Shown one piece after another: positions 26,054 to 34,791 of a stretch of DNA of 49,352 nucleotides. The stretch spans positions 1-49,352 of the forward strand of contig JADGPW010000079.1 of assembly GCA_017882265.1 (NCBI GenBank), in the 5' to 3' direction. Within the stretch, counting starts at the first letter, position 1. Every line of letters starts with the position of its first letter. A program made the position numbers and the translations under genes. The notes under the pieces were generated by a model. The model did no database searches and was not told the DNA's origin. It worked only from the letters and a program-made list of their open reading frames with translations. The DNA is from Chitinophagaceae bacterium. GTDB taxonomy: Bacteria; Bacteroidota; Bacteroidia; Chitinophagales; Chitinophagaceae.

Positions 26054-26506
26054 CTAATCGTTCGCCCTGGGAACTTTACATTCCAGCAGGTTCCTGGGGT
26101 CTATCGGGTCTTCATCTTTAAACATCCTGAATTCCATTTCAGCACCCAACTTATAAGTGCCAATTGTTTGCCCGGCATTTACATTTTGCCCGATCTTAAC
26201 CAGGGGCTTTGCGACACCATAATACCAGAAATAGAAATTCTTATAGTAAATGACGATCTCGTATCCGTTGTCTTCCGTAATATCAACATTACTTACAGTA
26301 CCTTTTATGGAACTGCGGATTATGGTATCTATATGGCTGATCATGATGATCTTCTTATCCTGCGGATACCAGGAATAGGCCTCCTTTGGCTCTTTTCCCG
26401 ATCCATGCTCAAAGGGGCATATTAAACGTATACTATCTTTTTGCGCAAAAAGCTCAGACGGCGTAATTAACCAGGCGGTCATAAAGCAGATGATCATTAA
26501 TTTCAT
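26054..26506 (-). CDS. exported M23 (LytM)-like protein lacking the zinc ligands
   Basis: A 150-residue protein with a signal peptide (about 1-22, ending LFAQ). The mature chain follows the M23 peptidase beta-fold: IKGTVSNVDITEDNGYEIVIYY, then YYGVAKPLVKIGQNVNAGQTIG, then an equivalent of LHFE, then DPIDPRNLL. The HxH motif is replaced by MEFRM, and the HxGxD motif is not seen, so it should not cleave peptidoglycan. Catalytically dead LytM proteins often regulate amidases or bind cell wall, which is a possible role here. It converges with the GNAT gene and lies 45 bp downstream of a small conserved gene on the same strand. Confidence 0.7.
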   Translation of the reverse strand: MKLMIICFMTAWLITPSELFAQKDSIRLICPFEHGSGKEPKEAYSWYPQDKKIIMISHIDTIIRSSIKGTVSNVDITEDNGYEIVIYYKNFYFWYYGVAKPLVKIGQNVNAGQTIGTYKLGAEMEFRMFKDEDPIDPRNLLECKVPRAND

Positions 26507-26551
26507 AATCAGACCCTTTTTTTTACTATATATATCAAACCGTTAAACCCT

Positions 26552-26860
26552 CTATTGACTTTCGTCCCGGTTCATACTTAATTTTTTAGCCATATCAGAA
26601 CTCATCGTGTCAGCAGAAATACCATAACCATTCACCAGCACTCCTTTCAACCCATTCGATGATTGAATACCATACACAACTGCTTCATCAGAAGGATCGG
26701 TATTTCCTTCAAACCGATATACTTCCACGATCTCAAAATCATTCACATTAAATTTATCGTCCTGGCAGACAAGACAATTTTCATCCAGGTTAAAATCAAG
26801 GTCAAATCCGCGCTCTTTAAGTCCATTCAGGGCTTCTGATACTGTATCATACGAGATCAT
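26552..26860 (-). CDS. small conserved Bacteroidota protein (often annotated phosphoribosylpyrophosphate synthetase)
   Basis: A 102-residue acidic soluble protein (MISYDTVSEALNGLKERGF ... CLVCQDD ... VYRFEGNTDPSDEAVVYGI ... GVLVNGYG). Short homologues in Bacteroidota are often labelled phosphoribosylpyrophosphate synthetase, but nothing here resembles real PRPP synthetase (about 310 residues, with PRPP and pyrophosphate loops), so that label should be ignored. The CLVC pair is notable. Function unknown. A nested hairpin (26906-26938) lies upstream, possibly in its 5' UTR. Confidence 0.75.
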   Translation of the reverse strand: MISYDTVSEALNGLKERGFDLDFNLDENCLVCQDDKFNVNDFEIVEVYRFEGNTDPSDEAVVYGIQSSNGLKGVLVNGYGISADTMSSDMAKKLSMNRDESQ

Positions 26861-26905
26861 CAGGCAACAGTTTATTCATTTCAAAGTTATTCTTATTTGT
26901 TTAAA

Positions 26906-26938
26906 CCCGGGCTGGCAAACATTTGCCATTCAACCGGG
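26906..26938 (-). promoter_or_regulatory. nested hairpin in the divergent intergenic region
   Basis: Inner stem GGCAAA/TTTGCC (26914-26919, 26922-26927) lies inside outer stem CCCGG/CCGGG (26906-26910, 26934-26938). It is 45-80 bp upstream of the minus-strand 102-residue gene and well upstream of the ahcY promoter, so it could be a 5' UTR element of the former. No known riboswitch was recognised. Confidence 0.35.
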
Positions 26939-27031
26939 CGCTGTTATAATAATCTTTCCCTGGCAGGATAAGTTGTGTAAAATAAGTTAACCAAAGCAGA
27001 TGAACGGGGCTGTTTATTAACAGATAAATAT

Positions 27032-27039
27032 TACCTTTG
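27032..27039 (+). promoter_or_regulatory. -7 box of ahcY promoter
   Basis: TACCTTTG, an exact TAnnTTTG match identical to the sucC box, 23 bp before the ATG. The -33 region (TGTTTA near 27011) is weak. Confidence 0.6.
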
Positions 27040-27062
27040 CCGCCAAATAAATAAATCAAAAA

Positions 27063-28388
27063 ATGTCTACTGTAACCAAATCAATTGATTTTAGCCTGCC
27101 CTATAAAGTGGCTGATATTTCCCTTGCAGAATGGGGCCGTAAAGAGATCCGTTTAGCCGAAGCGGAAATGCCTGGCCTGATGTCCATTCGTAAAGAATAT
27201 GGGCCCTCCCAACCATTGAAAGGTGCCCGGGTGGCCGGTTGCCTGCACATGACCATTCAAACGGCGGTACTTATTGAAACGCTGTCAGCCCTTGGCGCAG
27301 AAGTAAAATGGAGTTCCTGTAATATCTTTTCCACACAGGATCATGCTGCTGCTGCCATTGCCGCGGCCGGTATCGGGGTATTTGCATGGAAAGGACAATC
27401 CCCGGAAGAAGCTGACTGGTGTATTGAACAAACTTTGTTTTTCGGCGGTAAAGACAAACCCCTGAACATGATCCTCGATGATGGCGGTGATCTTACCAAT
27501 ATGGTGTTGGATACCTATCCTGAACTGGTACAACATGTAAAAGGCATCTCTGAAGAAACCACTACCGGTGTACATCGTTTGTATGAAAGAGTGGCAAAGG
27601 GTAGTTTACCGATGCCGGCCATAAATGTAAACGATTCGGTAACCAAATCTAAATTTGATAACAAGTACGGATGCAAAGAATCACTGGTGGATGCTATCCG
27701 CCGGGCTACAGATATCATGATGGCAGGCAAAGTAGCTGTAGTGGGCGGCTATGGTGATGTGGGTAAAGGTTCCGCTGCTTCATTGAAAGGGGCGGGTTGC
27801 CGTGTGATCGTTACCGAGATCGATCCGATCTGTGCCCTGCAGGCTGCCATGGATGGATTTGAAGTAAAGAAAATGATCGATGCGGTAAAAGAAGCTGATA
27901 TCGTTGTTACCGCGAGCGGTTGCCGCGACCTGATCAGGGGCGATCATTTTAAATTAATGAAAGATAAAGTGATCGTTTGTAATATTGGACACTTTGACAT
28001 CGAGATCGATATTGCCTGGTTGAATCAGAATTATGGAGACACCAAAGATACCATCAAACCACAGGTAGATATTTATAATGTAGACGGACACGATGTGATC
28101 ATCCTGGCAGAAGGAAGGCTTGTGAACCTGGGTTGCGCAACCGGTCACCCTTCTTTTGTAATGAGTAATTCGTTCTCTAACCAGACCCTGGCACAAATAG
28201 AATTGTGGGCCAACCACAAAAATTATGAGAACAAAGTTTATGTACTTCCCAAACACCTGGACGAGAAAGTGGCCCGCCTGCACCTGAATAAGATCGGCGT
28301 GGTACTGGATGAATTGACGGATGCACAGGCAGCCTACTTAGGTATTAGTAAAGAAGGACCCTTTAAGGCAGAACATTACAGGTATTAA
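27063..28388 (+). CDS. ahcY: adenosylhomocysteinase
   Basis: A 441-residue NAD-dependent enzyme hydrolysing S-adenosylhomocysteine to homocysteine and adenosine, closing the methyl cycle and relieving product inhibition of methyltransferases. Motifs in order: [64 protein letters not shown], and the NAD loop [11 protein letters not shown]. The C-terminus, with a Lys/Tyr close to KAEHYRY, is standard. Length is typical of the bacterial short form. Its own promoter (27032) and terminator (28422) suggest a single-gene transcript. Confidence 0.98.
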   Translation: MSTVTKSIDFSLPYKVADISLAEWGRKEIRLAEAEMPGLMSIRKEYGPSQPLKGARVAGCLHMTIQTAVLIETLSALGAEVKWSSCNIFSTQDHAAAAIAAAGIGVFAWKGQSPEEADWCIEQTLFFGGKDKPLNMILDDGGDLTNMVLDTYPELVQHVKGISEETTTGVHRLYERVAKGSLPMPAINVNDSVTKSKFDNKYGCKESLVDAIRRATDIMMAGKVAVVGGYGDVGKGSAASLKGAGCRVIVTEIDPICALQAAMDGFEVKKMIDAVKEADIVVTASGCRDLIRGDHFKLMKDKVIVCNIGHFDIEIDIAWLNQNYGDTKDTIKPQVDIYNVDGHDVIILAEGRLVNLGCATGHPSFVMSNSFSNQTLAQIELWANHKNYENKVYVLPKHLDEKVARLHLNKIGVVLDELTDAQAAYLGISKEGPFKAEHYRY

Positions 28389-28421
28389 ACACCGGCCCTT
28401 CTAAAGGGTAGTAAGATATAG

Positions 28422-28450
28422 AAGCTCCGAAATGTTCGGGGCTTTTTTTT
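28422..28450 (+). terminator. rho-independent terminator of ahcY
   Basis: AAGCTCCGAA (28422-28431) pairs with TTCGGGGCTT (28435-28444) with one T-G pair and a 3-nt loop, followed by a T-run to 28450. Confidence 0.9.
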
Positions 28451-28537
28451 CTTAAATATGTTGAGGGAGGAATTGGCAATTATACTGTAACTGCATAAAG
28501 TTGATAGTTTGCAGCTCGCAGCTTTCTGTTGACTCTT

Positions 28538-28987
28538 TCAACAGTAATACTTCGATGTTTTCATACTATTCGGAAAACTAAAAGAAACAGTAGCCACTTT
28601 TTCCTGCTTACCGATAATAACCAGGGTACCCCCTGCCTCGGCAACCTGCGCCTCCATAGACATGATACTGAAAGCAAGCGCATAACCATTGTAATTATTC
28701 CTGTCCTGGATATTAAGAATTACAATATCCCTGAACCTGTCAGCGCTAATATGAATTTCACTGTTACGGGCATTGGCAATCACGGTATTGAGCAGTTCAT
28801 CAATGACAGGGACGACCTTAGTTTCATCAACGAGCATCTGGATATTTCGCGGCACTTCATTAATAATGGATGTCTTGTTTCGAATGGCAGTGTCCTTTGA
28901 TCCACTAACAAGTCGGTTGACCAGCAATTGTAAAGAGATCCCACCCTCGAATATACCGGCAGGTCCGGCATTTAATTGATTTTCCAT
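28538..28987 (-). CDS. small degenerate histidine-kinase-like ATPase (HATPase) protein
   Basis: A 149-residue protein. Its second half follows the HATPase_c order: VIDELLNTVIANARNS in the N-box position, EIHISADRFRDIVILNIQD as the sheet ending in the D-box region, and GGTLVIIGKQEKVATVSFSFPN as the final strands. The G-boxes (GxGxG) are not recognisable and there is no His phosphoacceptor, so ATP binding is doubtful. ATG at 28987 is preceded by GGGA at a good distance; a GTG start at 29002 is possible. Such small proteins occur across Bacteroidota with no known partner. Confidence 0.6.
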   Translation of the reverse strand: MENQLNAGPAGIFEGGISLQLLVNRLVSGSKDTAIRNKTSIINEVPRNIQMLVDETKVVPVIDELLNTVIANARNSEIHISADRFRDIVILNIQDRNNYNGYALAFSIMSMEAQVAEAGGTLVIIGKQEKVATVSFSFPNSMKTSKYYC

Positions 28988-29287
28988 AATGTTATCCCAC
29001 ACATACCGATAATCTTTTCAAGGATGAAACGATAAGCACACGTGTAATTCAAATGGGCTGAATAAGAAAAAACTACCCGACAAATAAACGAAATACCATG
29101 CCAATGTATTGTATTCATCATACTACACCCCAGCAGAATTCCACCTAAGAAACGTAAGTGTTAAGTATTATTTTACAACTTTGCATTGTTTAAATCGGCT
29201 GGAAAAGGTGTAATCGACAATTTCAATTATCTTGTCTTTGTAAAATATTTTGCATCTCTTTTTACGCATCTCTTCAGTATTTCTACT
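28988..29287. other. divergent intergenic region
   Basis: About 300 bp with promoters for both directions but no gene. A CTTTG-containing box (TACAACTTTG, near 29172) is the best -7 candidate for the oxygenase gene. Confidence 0.4.
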
Positions 29288-30176
29288 ATGCATTATCTCA
29301 AACACCTGGGATTTATCCGAAACAAAAAAGTAACTGCGGAGATCAAATCGCTGGATCCTGTTACCGATCATTGTCGCATCGTTCATTTAATGACAGGCTA
29401 TGAATTTCCGTTGGATATCGTTCGTTCTCTGGAAGTGGCGCTTATGCGGACCTTTTGCAGCCCAAGGATCTCAGGGCTCCTTCACCGAACCGGAATTCAG
29501 AAAGCATGGTCAAAAGCGCTATGATGACACTGCCTTACTGGTGGCTGAATTTATGGAAACCGGTTACGATGGTGACAGAGGCCGGCAGGCCATTGAGCAT
29601 ATGAATAAAATTCATAGTGTTTATAGTATCGCAAACGATGACTTTCTTTTTGTCCTTTCGACATTTATCTTCCTGCCTATTCAATGGGTGGATAGTTATG
29701 GCTGGCGGAAAACGACTGCCAACGAAAGGCAGGCTTTATTTTATTTCTTCAAAACTGTTGGCGAACGAATGAACATTAAGAACATCCCGGGATCATTGGA
29801 GGATTTTGAAAAATTTGTAACGGGTTGTGAAAGTCAGAACTTTACAACAGCCGATACCAATCATGCGGTAGGAAATGCCACAATGAATATTGTAAAAAAA
29901 TGGATGCCTTTCTTTGTCCGGCCCATGGTATTACCCGTGATGAAATGTCTCCTGGACAGATCCATGTTAAAGGCATTGGGGTATCCATCAACTTCTTCCA
30001 TTTTAAAAGTAACGGTGTACGGAGCTATGAGAATGAGGGCATTTTTCCTGAGGAAAATAACCTTAAAAAAATATCCATCGTTTGTTACAACCGAAAAGAA
30101 CCGCACCTATCCAAATGGATATGAGATCCATCAATTGGGGCCGGAGAACCTGGTGAAAAGAATGTCGAACAGATGA
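29288..30176 (+). pseudogene. MpaB/DUF2236-family oxygenase, frameshifted
   Basis: Two reading frames together encode a DUF2236 (rubber oxygenase/MpaB-like, heme-linked) protein of about 295 residues. Frame 1 from the ATG at 29288 gives RIVHLMTGYEFPLDIVRSLE, VALMRTFCSPRISGLLHRTG; frame 2 resumes at FRKHGQKRYDDTALLVAEFMETGYD and runs to 30176. The break is at about 29492-29498: homologues I recall read TGEF here, which fits a 2-nt loss in GGAATTC. KRYDDTAL, NKIHSVYSIANDDFLFVLSTF and WVDSYGWR are family hallmarks. The C-terminal codons (RMSNR-stop) come from a dispersed repeat (GAATGTCGAACAGATGA), so the tail is also altered. A sequencing error at the frameshift cannot be excluded. Confidence 0.72.
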
Positions 30177-30182
30177 ACGATA

Positions 30183-30309
30183 GAATGTCGAACAGATGAA
30201 CAAGGAATTAAGAACAGATGAAGTGCTTCACGTACACAGAAGAAATTTCTTAAAATAGGAACTACTCACCTTCGACATTCTGAATTCCTTGTTCATCTGT
30301 TCGACATTC
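30183..30309. repeat. 127-bp palindromic element, copy A
   Basis: Perfect 27-bp terminal inverted repeats, 30183-30209 and 30283-30309 (GAATGTCGAACAGATGAACA and on to AAGGAATT, and its complement), around a core containing GAACAGATGAAGTGCTTCACG. An extra 19-bp partial copy of the arm lies at 30160-30178 and supplies the stop of the oxygenase frame. The right end is 1 bp from the ggt stop codon. Confidence 0.9.
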
Positions 30310-30310
30310 A

Positions 30311-32146
30311 TCACCACCCTATTCCATAATCTTCACCATGATTGCTGCTGCCACCCCAGAGTGTTCCATGTTTCCAGTCGAAGAAAATAGCATTGATAGG
30401 ACCGGATGTGCGATCCTCAAAGCTTAAGGTATATCCCATTCCCTGTAACTCTTTGCGAATCCAATCCGTGGTGCTTGAATTTACTAATATAGAACCGGGT
30501 TTGGGTTTACGGTCATCGAGCTTAGTACCGCCCAATGAAAGCCAGAGCTGGTTGGTATTGATATTCGGAGCTTCCACAGCTTCCTGCACCGTCATGCCAA
30601 ATTCCACCATATTTAAAAAACATTGCAGCAGGTTCTGGTCCTGCGTATCCCCACCCTGCACGGCCCATGCTAAAAATGGTTTGCCATCTTTCATGGCCAG
30701 GGTTGGCGTCAGCGTTACTCTTGGCCGCTTACCGGGTTCAACTACATTAAATGGATTTTGTGAAGCATCCAAAACAAAACTTTGCATCCGTTGGCTCATA
30801 CCCACACCCGTATGTCCTGCAATACAGGCAGGAAGCCAACCTCCGCTTGGTGTAATGGAAACAACCCAGCCTTCTTTATCTGCCGCTTCTACTGAAGTAG
30901 TGCCCCTCCTCAAATGGTCTAAATAATCTTCGTCAACCGGTTCGTTATTGTATGCAAGTTTTTTTTGCTGCAGGAAACTTAAAAAGGGATTTGTCTTTCC
31001 TTCAAAGGGATAGGGGTCACCCGGACCGGCTTTTGCATCATTCCTATCCATGTTGATCCCTTTTGCCCTTTCTTTGGCGTATGCTTTTGACAACAATCCT
31101 TTAATAGGTTCTTCCGGGGAGAAATCAGGATCGCCATAATAAAAATCCCTGTCGGCAAATGAAAGGTTCATGGCCTGGTAAAGGGTATGTATATACCGGG
31201 CGGAATTATATCCCATACTTTTCAGGTCAAAATTTTCCAGGATATTCAACGCCTGAAGCATAACAGGACCCTGCGTCCATTGGGCAAGTTTATAAACTTC
31301 GAACCCTTTATAATTCGTGGAGAGCGGTTCCTCAATTTTCACTTTCCAATTGGCAAGATCCTGTTCTGTAATTAATCCTCCCTGCTCCTGGCAACTTCGC
31401 GCATACTCCTTCCCTATATCGCCTTTATAAAAACGGTCATAGGCTGCATAAATAGCCTGCTTCCTGTCTTTGCCCTGCTTTAATGCCTGCTGTTCTGCAT
31501 CCACCATTTTCTGTAGGGTAGCCAACAGGTCCAATTGTTTGAATATTTCACCTGCTTCCGGGGCTTCACGCGGCTCACCCAAATGGGGAAGAAAAATAGC
31601 TTTGGAATAGGGCCATTGTTTGAGCATCCCTTTTCCTTTTTCCATACTGTTGGCAGTTTGTGCCTCGATAGGATAACCTGCAGCGAGTTCCATGGCAGGC
31701 CCGAGGACCTGTTTTAAACTCATGGTGCCATATTCCGCTAACATCGTACAAAGTCCGCCTGGTGTACCAGGAGTTACAGCTGCCAGCGGGCCATATTCCG
31801 GCGGATAATTCATCCCCTTGTTCTTAAAAAAATCCACAGTGGCTCCGGTCGGAGCCATCCCTAAAGCATTAATGCCAATAACTTTTCCTGTCTTTGGATT
31901 ATAGATCAGGGCCTGTGTTTCTCCGCCCCAGCTTAATACATCCCACATCGTACAAGTGGCTGCAAGCATGGCACAGGCCGCGTCAACCGCATTACCTCCC
32001 CTTTCAAAAATGATAGCGCCAGCGGTAGCCGCGAGTGGTTTGCCAGTGATCGCCATCCAGTTCTTTCCGTGTAGCGGGGGTTTTTGGGTTTGCTGTGTAA
32101 AGCCAGCAAAAGGCAGAAAGATCATTAACAGGTTTAGATATCTCAT
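30311..32146 (-). CDS. ggt: gamma-glutamyltransferase family protein
   Basis: A 611-residue exported Ntn-hydrolase. The start at 32146 (MRYLNLLMIFLPFAGFTQQ) gives a clean signal peptide. The large-subunit part holds GGNAVDAACAMLAATC and GVNAL-type motifs. The autoprocessing site and nucleophile are at RRGTTSVEAAD, with the predicted catalytic Thr at about residue 416; the His that follows TT in E. coli GGT is absent. TPSGGW and PRVTLTPTLAMKDGKPFLAWAVQGGD belong to the small subunit. The family cleaves glutathione and gamma-glutamyl compounds in the periplasm or outside; close relatives may instead be acylases. The gene is bracketed by inverted copies of one palindromic element. TATCTTTA on the minus strand near 32170 is a likely -7 box. 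Confidence 0.9.
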   Translation of the reverse strand: MRYLNLLMIFLPFAGFTQQTQKPPLHGKNWMAITGKPLAATAGAIIFERGGNAVDAACAMLAATCTMWDVLSWGGETQALIYNPKTGKVIGINALGMAPTGATVDFFKNKGMNYPPEYGPLAAVTPGTPGGLCTMLAEYGTMSLKQVLGPAMELAAGYPIEAQTANSMEKGKGMLKQWPYSKAIFLPHLGEPREAPEAGEIFKQLDLLATLQKMVDAEQQALKQGKDRKQAIYAAYDRFYKGDIGKEYARSCQEQGGLITEQDLANWKVKIEEPLSTNYKGFEVYKLAQWTQGPVMLQALNILENFDLKSMGYNSARYIHTLYQAMNLSFADRDFYYGDPDFSPEEPIKGLLSKAYAKERAKGINMDRNDAKAGPGDPYPFEGKTNPFLSFLQQKKLAYNNEPVDEDYLDHLRRGTTSVEAADKEGWVVSITPSGGWLPACIAGHTGVGMSQRMQSFVLDASQNPFNVVEPGKRPRVTLTPTLAMKDGKPFLAWAVQGGDTQDQNLLQCFLNMVEFGMTVQEAVEAPNINTNQLWLSLGGTKLDDRKPKPGSILVNSSTTDWIRKELQGMGYTLSFEDRTSGPINAIFFDWKHGTLWGGSSNHGEDYGIGW

Positions 32147-32203
32147 ACCATAACATTTAGTTGTTAAAGATACTACCGGGGCCAGATATAGTAAAAGGCG
32201 TAG

Positions 32204-32330
32204 GAATTTCGAACAGATGAACAAGGAATTCTGAATGTAGAAGACCGCACATCCCTATATTCCTGAATTTCTTCTTTGTCCGTGAAGCACTTCATCTGTT
32301 CTGAATTCCTTGTTCATATGTTCGACATTC
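32204..32330. repeat. 127-bp palindromic element, copy B (inverted relative to A)
   Basis: Arms 32204-32230 and 32304-32330 pair with only two changes from copy A. The core contains the complement of the copy A core (CGTGAAGCACTTCATCTGTTC), so the element lies in the opposite orientation. It has the same length as copy A. Its right end is 3 bp from the stop of the next minus-strand gene. Confidence 0.9.
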
Positions 32331-32333
32331 TTT

Positions 32334-32840
32334 CTACTTTATAAGTGTCTTTGCTTCATTGACAATACAGGTAATCATCGCCATGAATGTTTGTTCTTCC
32401 GCGGGAGTCAGGGAAACCGTCGTCTCTTTCTTGTCATTGCCGGTAAAAACGATGTGATTGACCAATTGAGTAGAAAGCCTTTGCAGTAAGGTGGTAGTTG
32501 AGGTTGTATTCCTGAATACGAATTGAAAGAGTCCTTCGCAATTCATGGTTCCCCCGTTGCGCCCGTTCATCTTTTGTTTGGTGCCTTCAAAAAAGATGAC
32601 GGCCATGCAGTTATCATCAAAGCACTTGTCAGTACCATCGATCGTGAAAAGAAAATCGACTTCTTTACTGTCAGCATCAATAGTGACAGAGCCACCCTTC
32701 AATGCGATAAACCCGGTAGAGATCTTTGTTTCTTTGGTATAAGGGTCTGTTTCCCGGATTAGTTTACAATCCTGCGCCCCCAGGAATAAAGGGAACAATA
32801 ATGAAAAGGGGAAAAAAAATCTTATGAAATACTGATTCAT
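32334..32840 (-). CDS. secreted protein of unknown function
   Basis: A 168-residue protein with a signal peptide (about 1-22, FFFPFSLLFPLFLGAQ). The mature part has four Cys (DCK, KCFDDNC, MNCEG and ITCIV), probably disulfide-bonded, and beta-rich segments VTIDADSKEVDFLFTIDG, AVIFFEGTKQKMNG, NHIVFTGNDKKETTVSLTPAE. No family is recognised. It is upstream of ggt on the same strand but separated by the palindromic element, so co-transcription is doubtful. Confidence 0.65.
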   Translation of the reverse strand: MNQYFIRFFFPFSLLFPLFLGAQDCKLIRETDPYTKETKISTGFIALKGGSVTIDADSKEVDFLFTIDGTDKCFDDNCMAVIFFEGTKQKMNGRNGGTMNCEGLFQFVFRNTTSTTTLLQRLSTQLVNHIVFTGNDKKETTVSLTPAEEQTFMAMITCIVNEAKTLIK

Positions 32841-32956
32841 ACTTAAAAATAATTAATTATTGGACTTATTGGCGGAAGAAGATTGTTAAAGCCACCGGGA
32901 GGTTGCAAATGGCAAAAGCATTTTTTCGCTACCCAAAAAAAAATTAGCTTAGGGCT

Positions 32957-33583
32957 ATGAGTGAGGAAAGGCATATACTTCATATGGCTTCCGGGCGACT
33001 GGAAGCATTGGGCGATGGCATATTCGCCGTAGCGATGACTTTTCTTGTCATCGAACTGGCCTCGCCGGTGGTAACAGGGAAAGAAGGCTGGAGCGATTTT
33101 ATCCATGCCATGCATGAATCATGGCGGGGTTTCCTTTGTTATATGATCAGCTTTGTGGTGCTGGGAATTATGTGGTTCGGTCACCGGATGATGTTTGAAT
33201 ATATTGGACGAACCAACCGGTATTTTATCTTTTTGGGCGTATTGTTTTATATGGTAGTATGCCTGGTTCCATTCAGTACCAAATTCCTGGCGCATAATAC
33301 CCTGAAATGGTATGCTATTATGGTATATGGCATTAACCTCAGTCTCTGCAACCTCAGTTTATATGCACAATGGATTTACGGTATCCACAGGACCAACCTG
33401 CTCCACAAGGACCTTCCGGATGAAGTAAAAAGAGAAGCTAAAATCTTATTCCTCCTTTCCCCGGTCGTATATGGAATAGCGATCGGGATATCTTTTTTTG
33501 CACCCTGGATCAGTGTAAGTATCTATATCATTACGCCTATTTTGTACCTGATACCCAATAAAATAGATAAGTACCTGCCTTGA
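32957..33583 (+). CDS. TMEM175-family (DUF1211) potassium channel-like protein
   Basis: A 208-residue polytopic membrane protein. The opening RLEALGDGIFAVAMTFLVIELA in the first helix is the family signature (RxxxFSD-like; here GDGIFA), and about six helices follow (18-36, 58-80, 88-108, 115-136, 162-184, 187-203). Bacterial TMEM175 proteins form K+-permeable tetramers. The usual Phe-Ser before Asp is Leu-Gly here, so the gate residue differs. It is divergent from the secreted-protein gene at 32334. Confidence 0.85.
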   Translation: MSEERHILHMASGRLEALGDGIFAVAMTFLVIELASPVVTGKEGWSDFIHAMHESWRGFLCYMISFVVLGIMWFGHRMMFEYIGRTNRYFIFLGVLFYMVVCLVPFSTKFLAHNTLKWYAIMVYGINLSLCNLSLYAQWIYGIHRTNLLHKDLPDEVKREAKILFLLSPVVYGIAIGISFFAPWISVSIYIITPILYLIPNKIDKYLP

Positions 33584-33709
33584 AAGGGCAAGTTCATTCC
33601 TCCATTTTACCCTGAATCCTGCTTTTTATCATAATTTTTTACACCATTTGGCTGATAAAGCTTTCTTAGCATATTAATTGATAGGTATTATACTCTCAAC
33701 AGTACTAAT

Positions 33710-33979
33710 ATGTCGATGAAATTTAATAAACTTGTCCAGTTCTCTCTACTTGTGAAAACAGATAATCGTCTCCGCGAATTTAATTTCCGGAAATTAAGAA
33801 CTACCGGTGATGAGCTACTGGCCGTAAATGTCTGCAATGAGCGGGGAGACCGCATTTTCTTCAGTATGCAAAAAAAAGAGAATGACTGGAAGATCGTTCC
33901 CGACCATGTACCTGAATGGATAGGAAAAAATGAACTAACCCTGCGAAAAGCAATAGAAGAAGAATTAAAAAACTGGTAA
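33710..33979 (+). CDS. small soluble protein of unknown function
   Basis: An 89-residue basic protein with no signal peptide. Beta-hairpin-like blocks LLVKTDNRLREFNFRKLR, ELLAVNVCNERGDRIFFSMQKK and WKIVPDHVPEWI are followed by a C-terminal helix (LRKAIEEELKNW). The alternation of hydrophobic strands and conserved-looking Trp and Asp suggests a folded domain. I do not recognise the family. A second ATG two codons in (33716) is also possible. It converges with the thioredoxin-like gene, 14 bp away. Confidence 0.6.
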   Translation: MSMKFNKLVQFSLLVKTDNRLREFNFRKLRTTGDELLAVNVCNERGDRIFFSMQKKENDWKIVPDHVPEWIGKNELTLRKAIEEELKNW

Positions 33980-33993
33980 TTGGAGTAAAAAGA

Positions 33994-34545
33994 TCACTGA
34001 TCATTTTTCCTGAAACGCTGTCTGATCACTTCCAGTTCCCGGTCATTAAGTTTCGAGGATTTCTTTAAAACATCGACCAGGTATGCCACTTCATTTTCGC
34101 TGGAAGGGCAACCTGTGTTAAGGCCGGCAGGGTCGGTGCTCAGGGTTTCTTTGACCAACCTGGAATCAAATAATAATTTCCCACTTTTATCGATGATCAC
34201 CCAATAAGGAAGACCCTGGCCATCTCCATTTAATTTTTTTCTCAATTCAACGGCACCTGGGTTTTCCAGGTTCTTTTTATCTTTTGATTCATCGACCACC
34301 AAATGGCGGATCACGTAGTTATCATCAAAGAATTTCTTACAGGAGGGATCATTCATACTGGAGTCCATCCGATGACACCAGATGCACCAGGAAGCATGAA
34401 AAATGACAAATACATTTTTATTCTCATTATTGGCCAGCTGGTAAGCCTCTTTCATTATTTCATCAGCGGATGCCGGTGAGGGTTGGGCTTTAACAGCAGC
34501 AGACCAGAACAAAACAAATGCACATACAAAAGCCATGTATTTCAT
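33994..34545 (-). CDS. thioredoxin-family (Thioredoxin_7/DUF255-like) exported protein
   Basis: A 183-residue protein with a signal peptide (about 1-20, ending AVKAQ). The thioredoxin-like domain (about 30-140) has the active site HASWCIWCHRMD (CIWC), then FDDNYVIRHLVVDES and GLPYWVIIDKSGKLLFDS with the cis-Pro. The C-terminal helical tail ends RELEVIRQRFRKNDQ. Members act as periplasmic disulfide reductases, or bind partners through a CxxC; the partner is not visible. Confidence 0.85.
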   Translation of the reverse strand: MKYMAFVCAFVLFWSAAVKAQPSPASADEIMKEAYQLANNENKNVFVIFHASWCIWCHRMDSSMNDPSCKKFFDDNYVIRHLVVDESKDKKNLENPGAVELRKKLNGDGQGLPYWVIIDKSGKLLFDSRLVKETLSTDPAGLNTGCPSSENEVAYLVDVLKKSSKLNDRELEVIRQRFRKNDQ

Positions 34546-34791
34546 ATCGTAAACTTTATCATCACACTAAAGATAGCCGTTTAATTATTTTCGGTTCGTT
34601 AAAAATTGATAAAAGGTAAAGTGGGTAGTGCTTGTTTGAAAGTAAGAGCATCCTTTTTTAAATATCAGCAACCCCAAAAGGATAGTAATGTCCTGATTTG
34701 ATTCTTTTTGAACTACAAAGGATTTAGTTTTTGTCAATTGATTGGAAAACAAAACCTTTACGCCGGATTTTAATAATCAGGTCCGATCGGT

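Noticed and set aside
26552-26860. Real phosphoribosylpyrophosphate synthetase
   Set aside because: Only 102 residues, with none of the PRPP or ATP-binding motifs; the label is a common database carry-over.
26861-27062. SAH or SAM riboswitch ahead of ahcY
   Set aside because: The hairpin at 26906 lies upstream of the ahcY -7 box, so it is outside the leader, and it lacks a recognisable riboswitch core.
30311-32146. Composite transposon carrying ggt
   Set aside because: No transposase and no target-site duplication seen; the flanking palindromes alone do not prove mobility.
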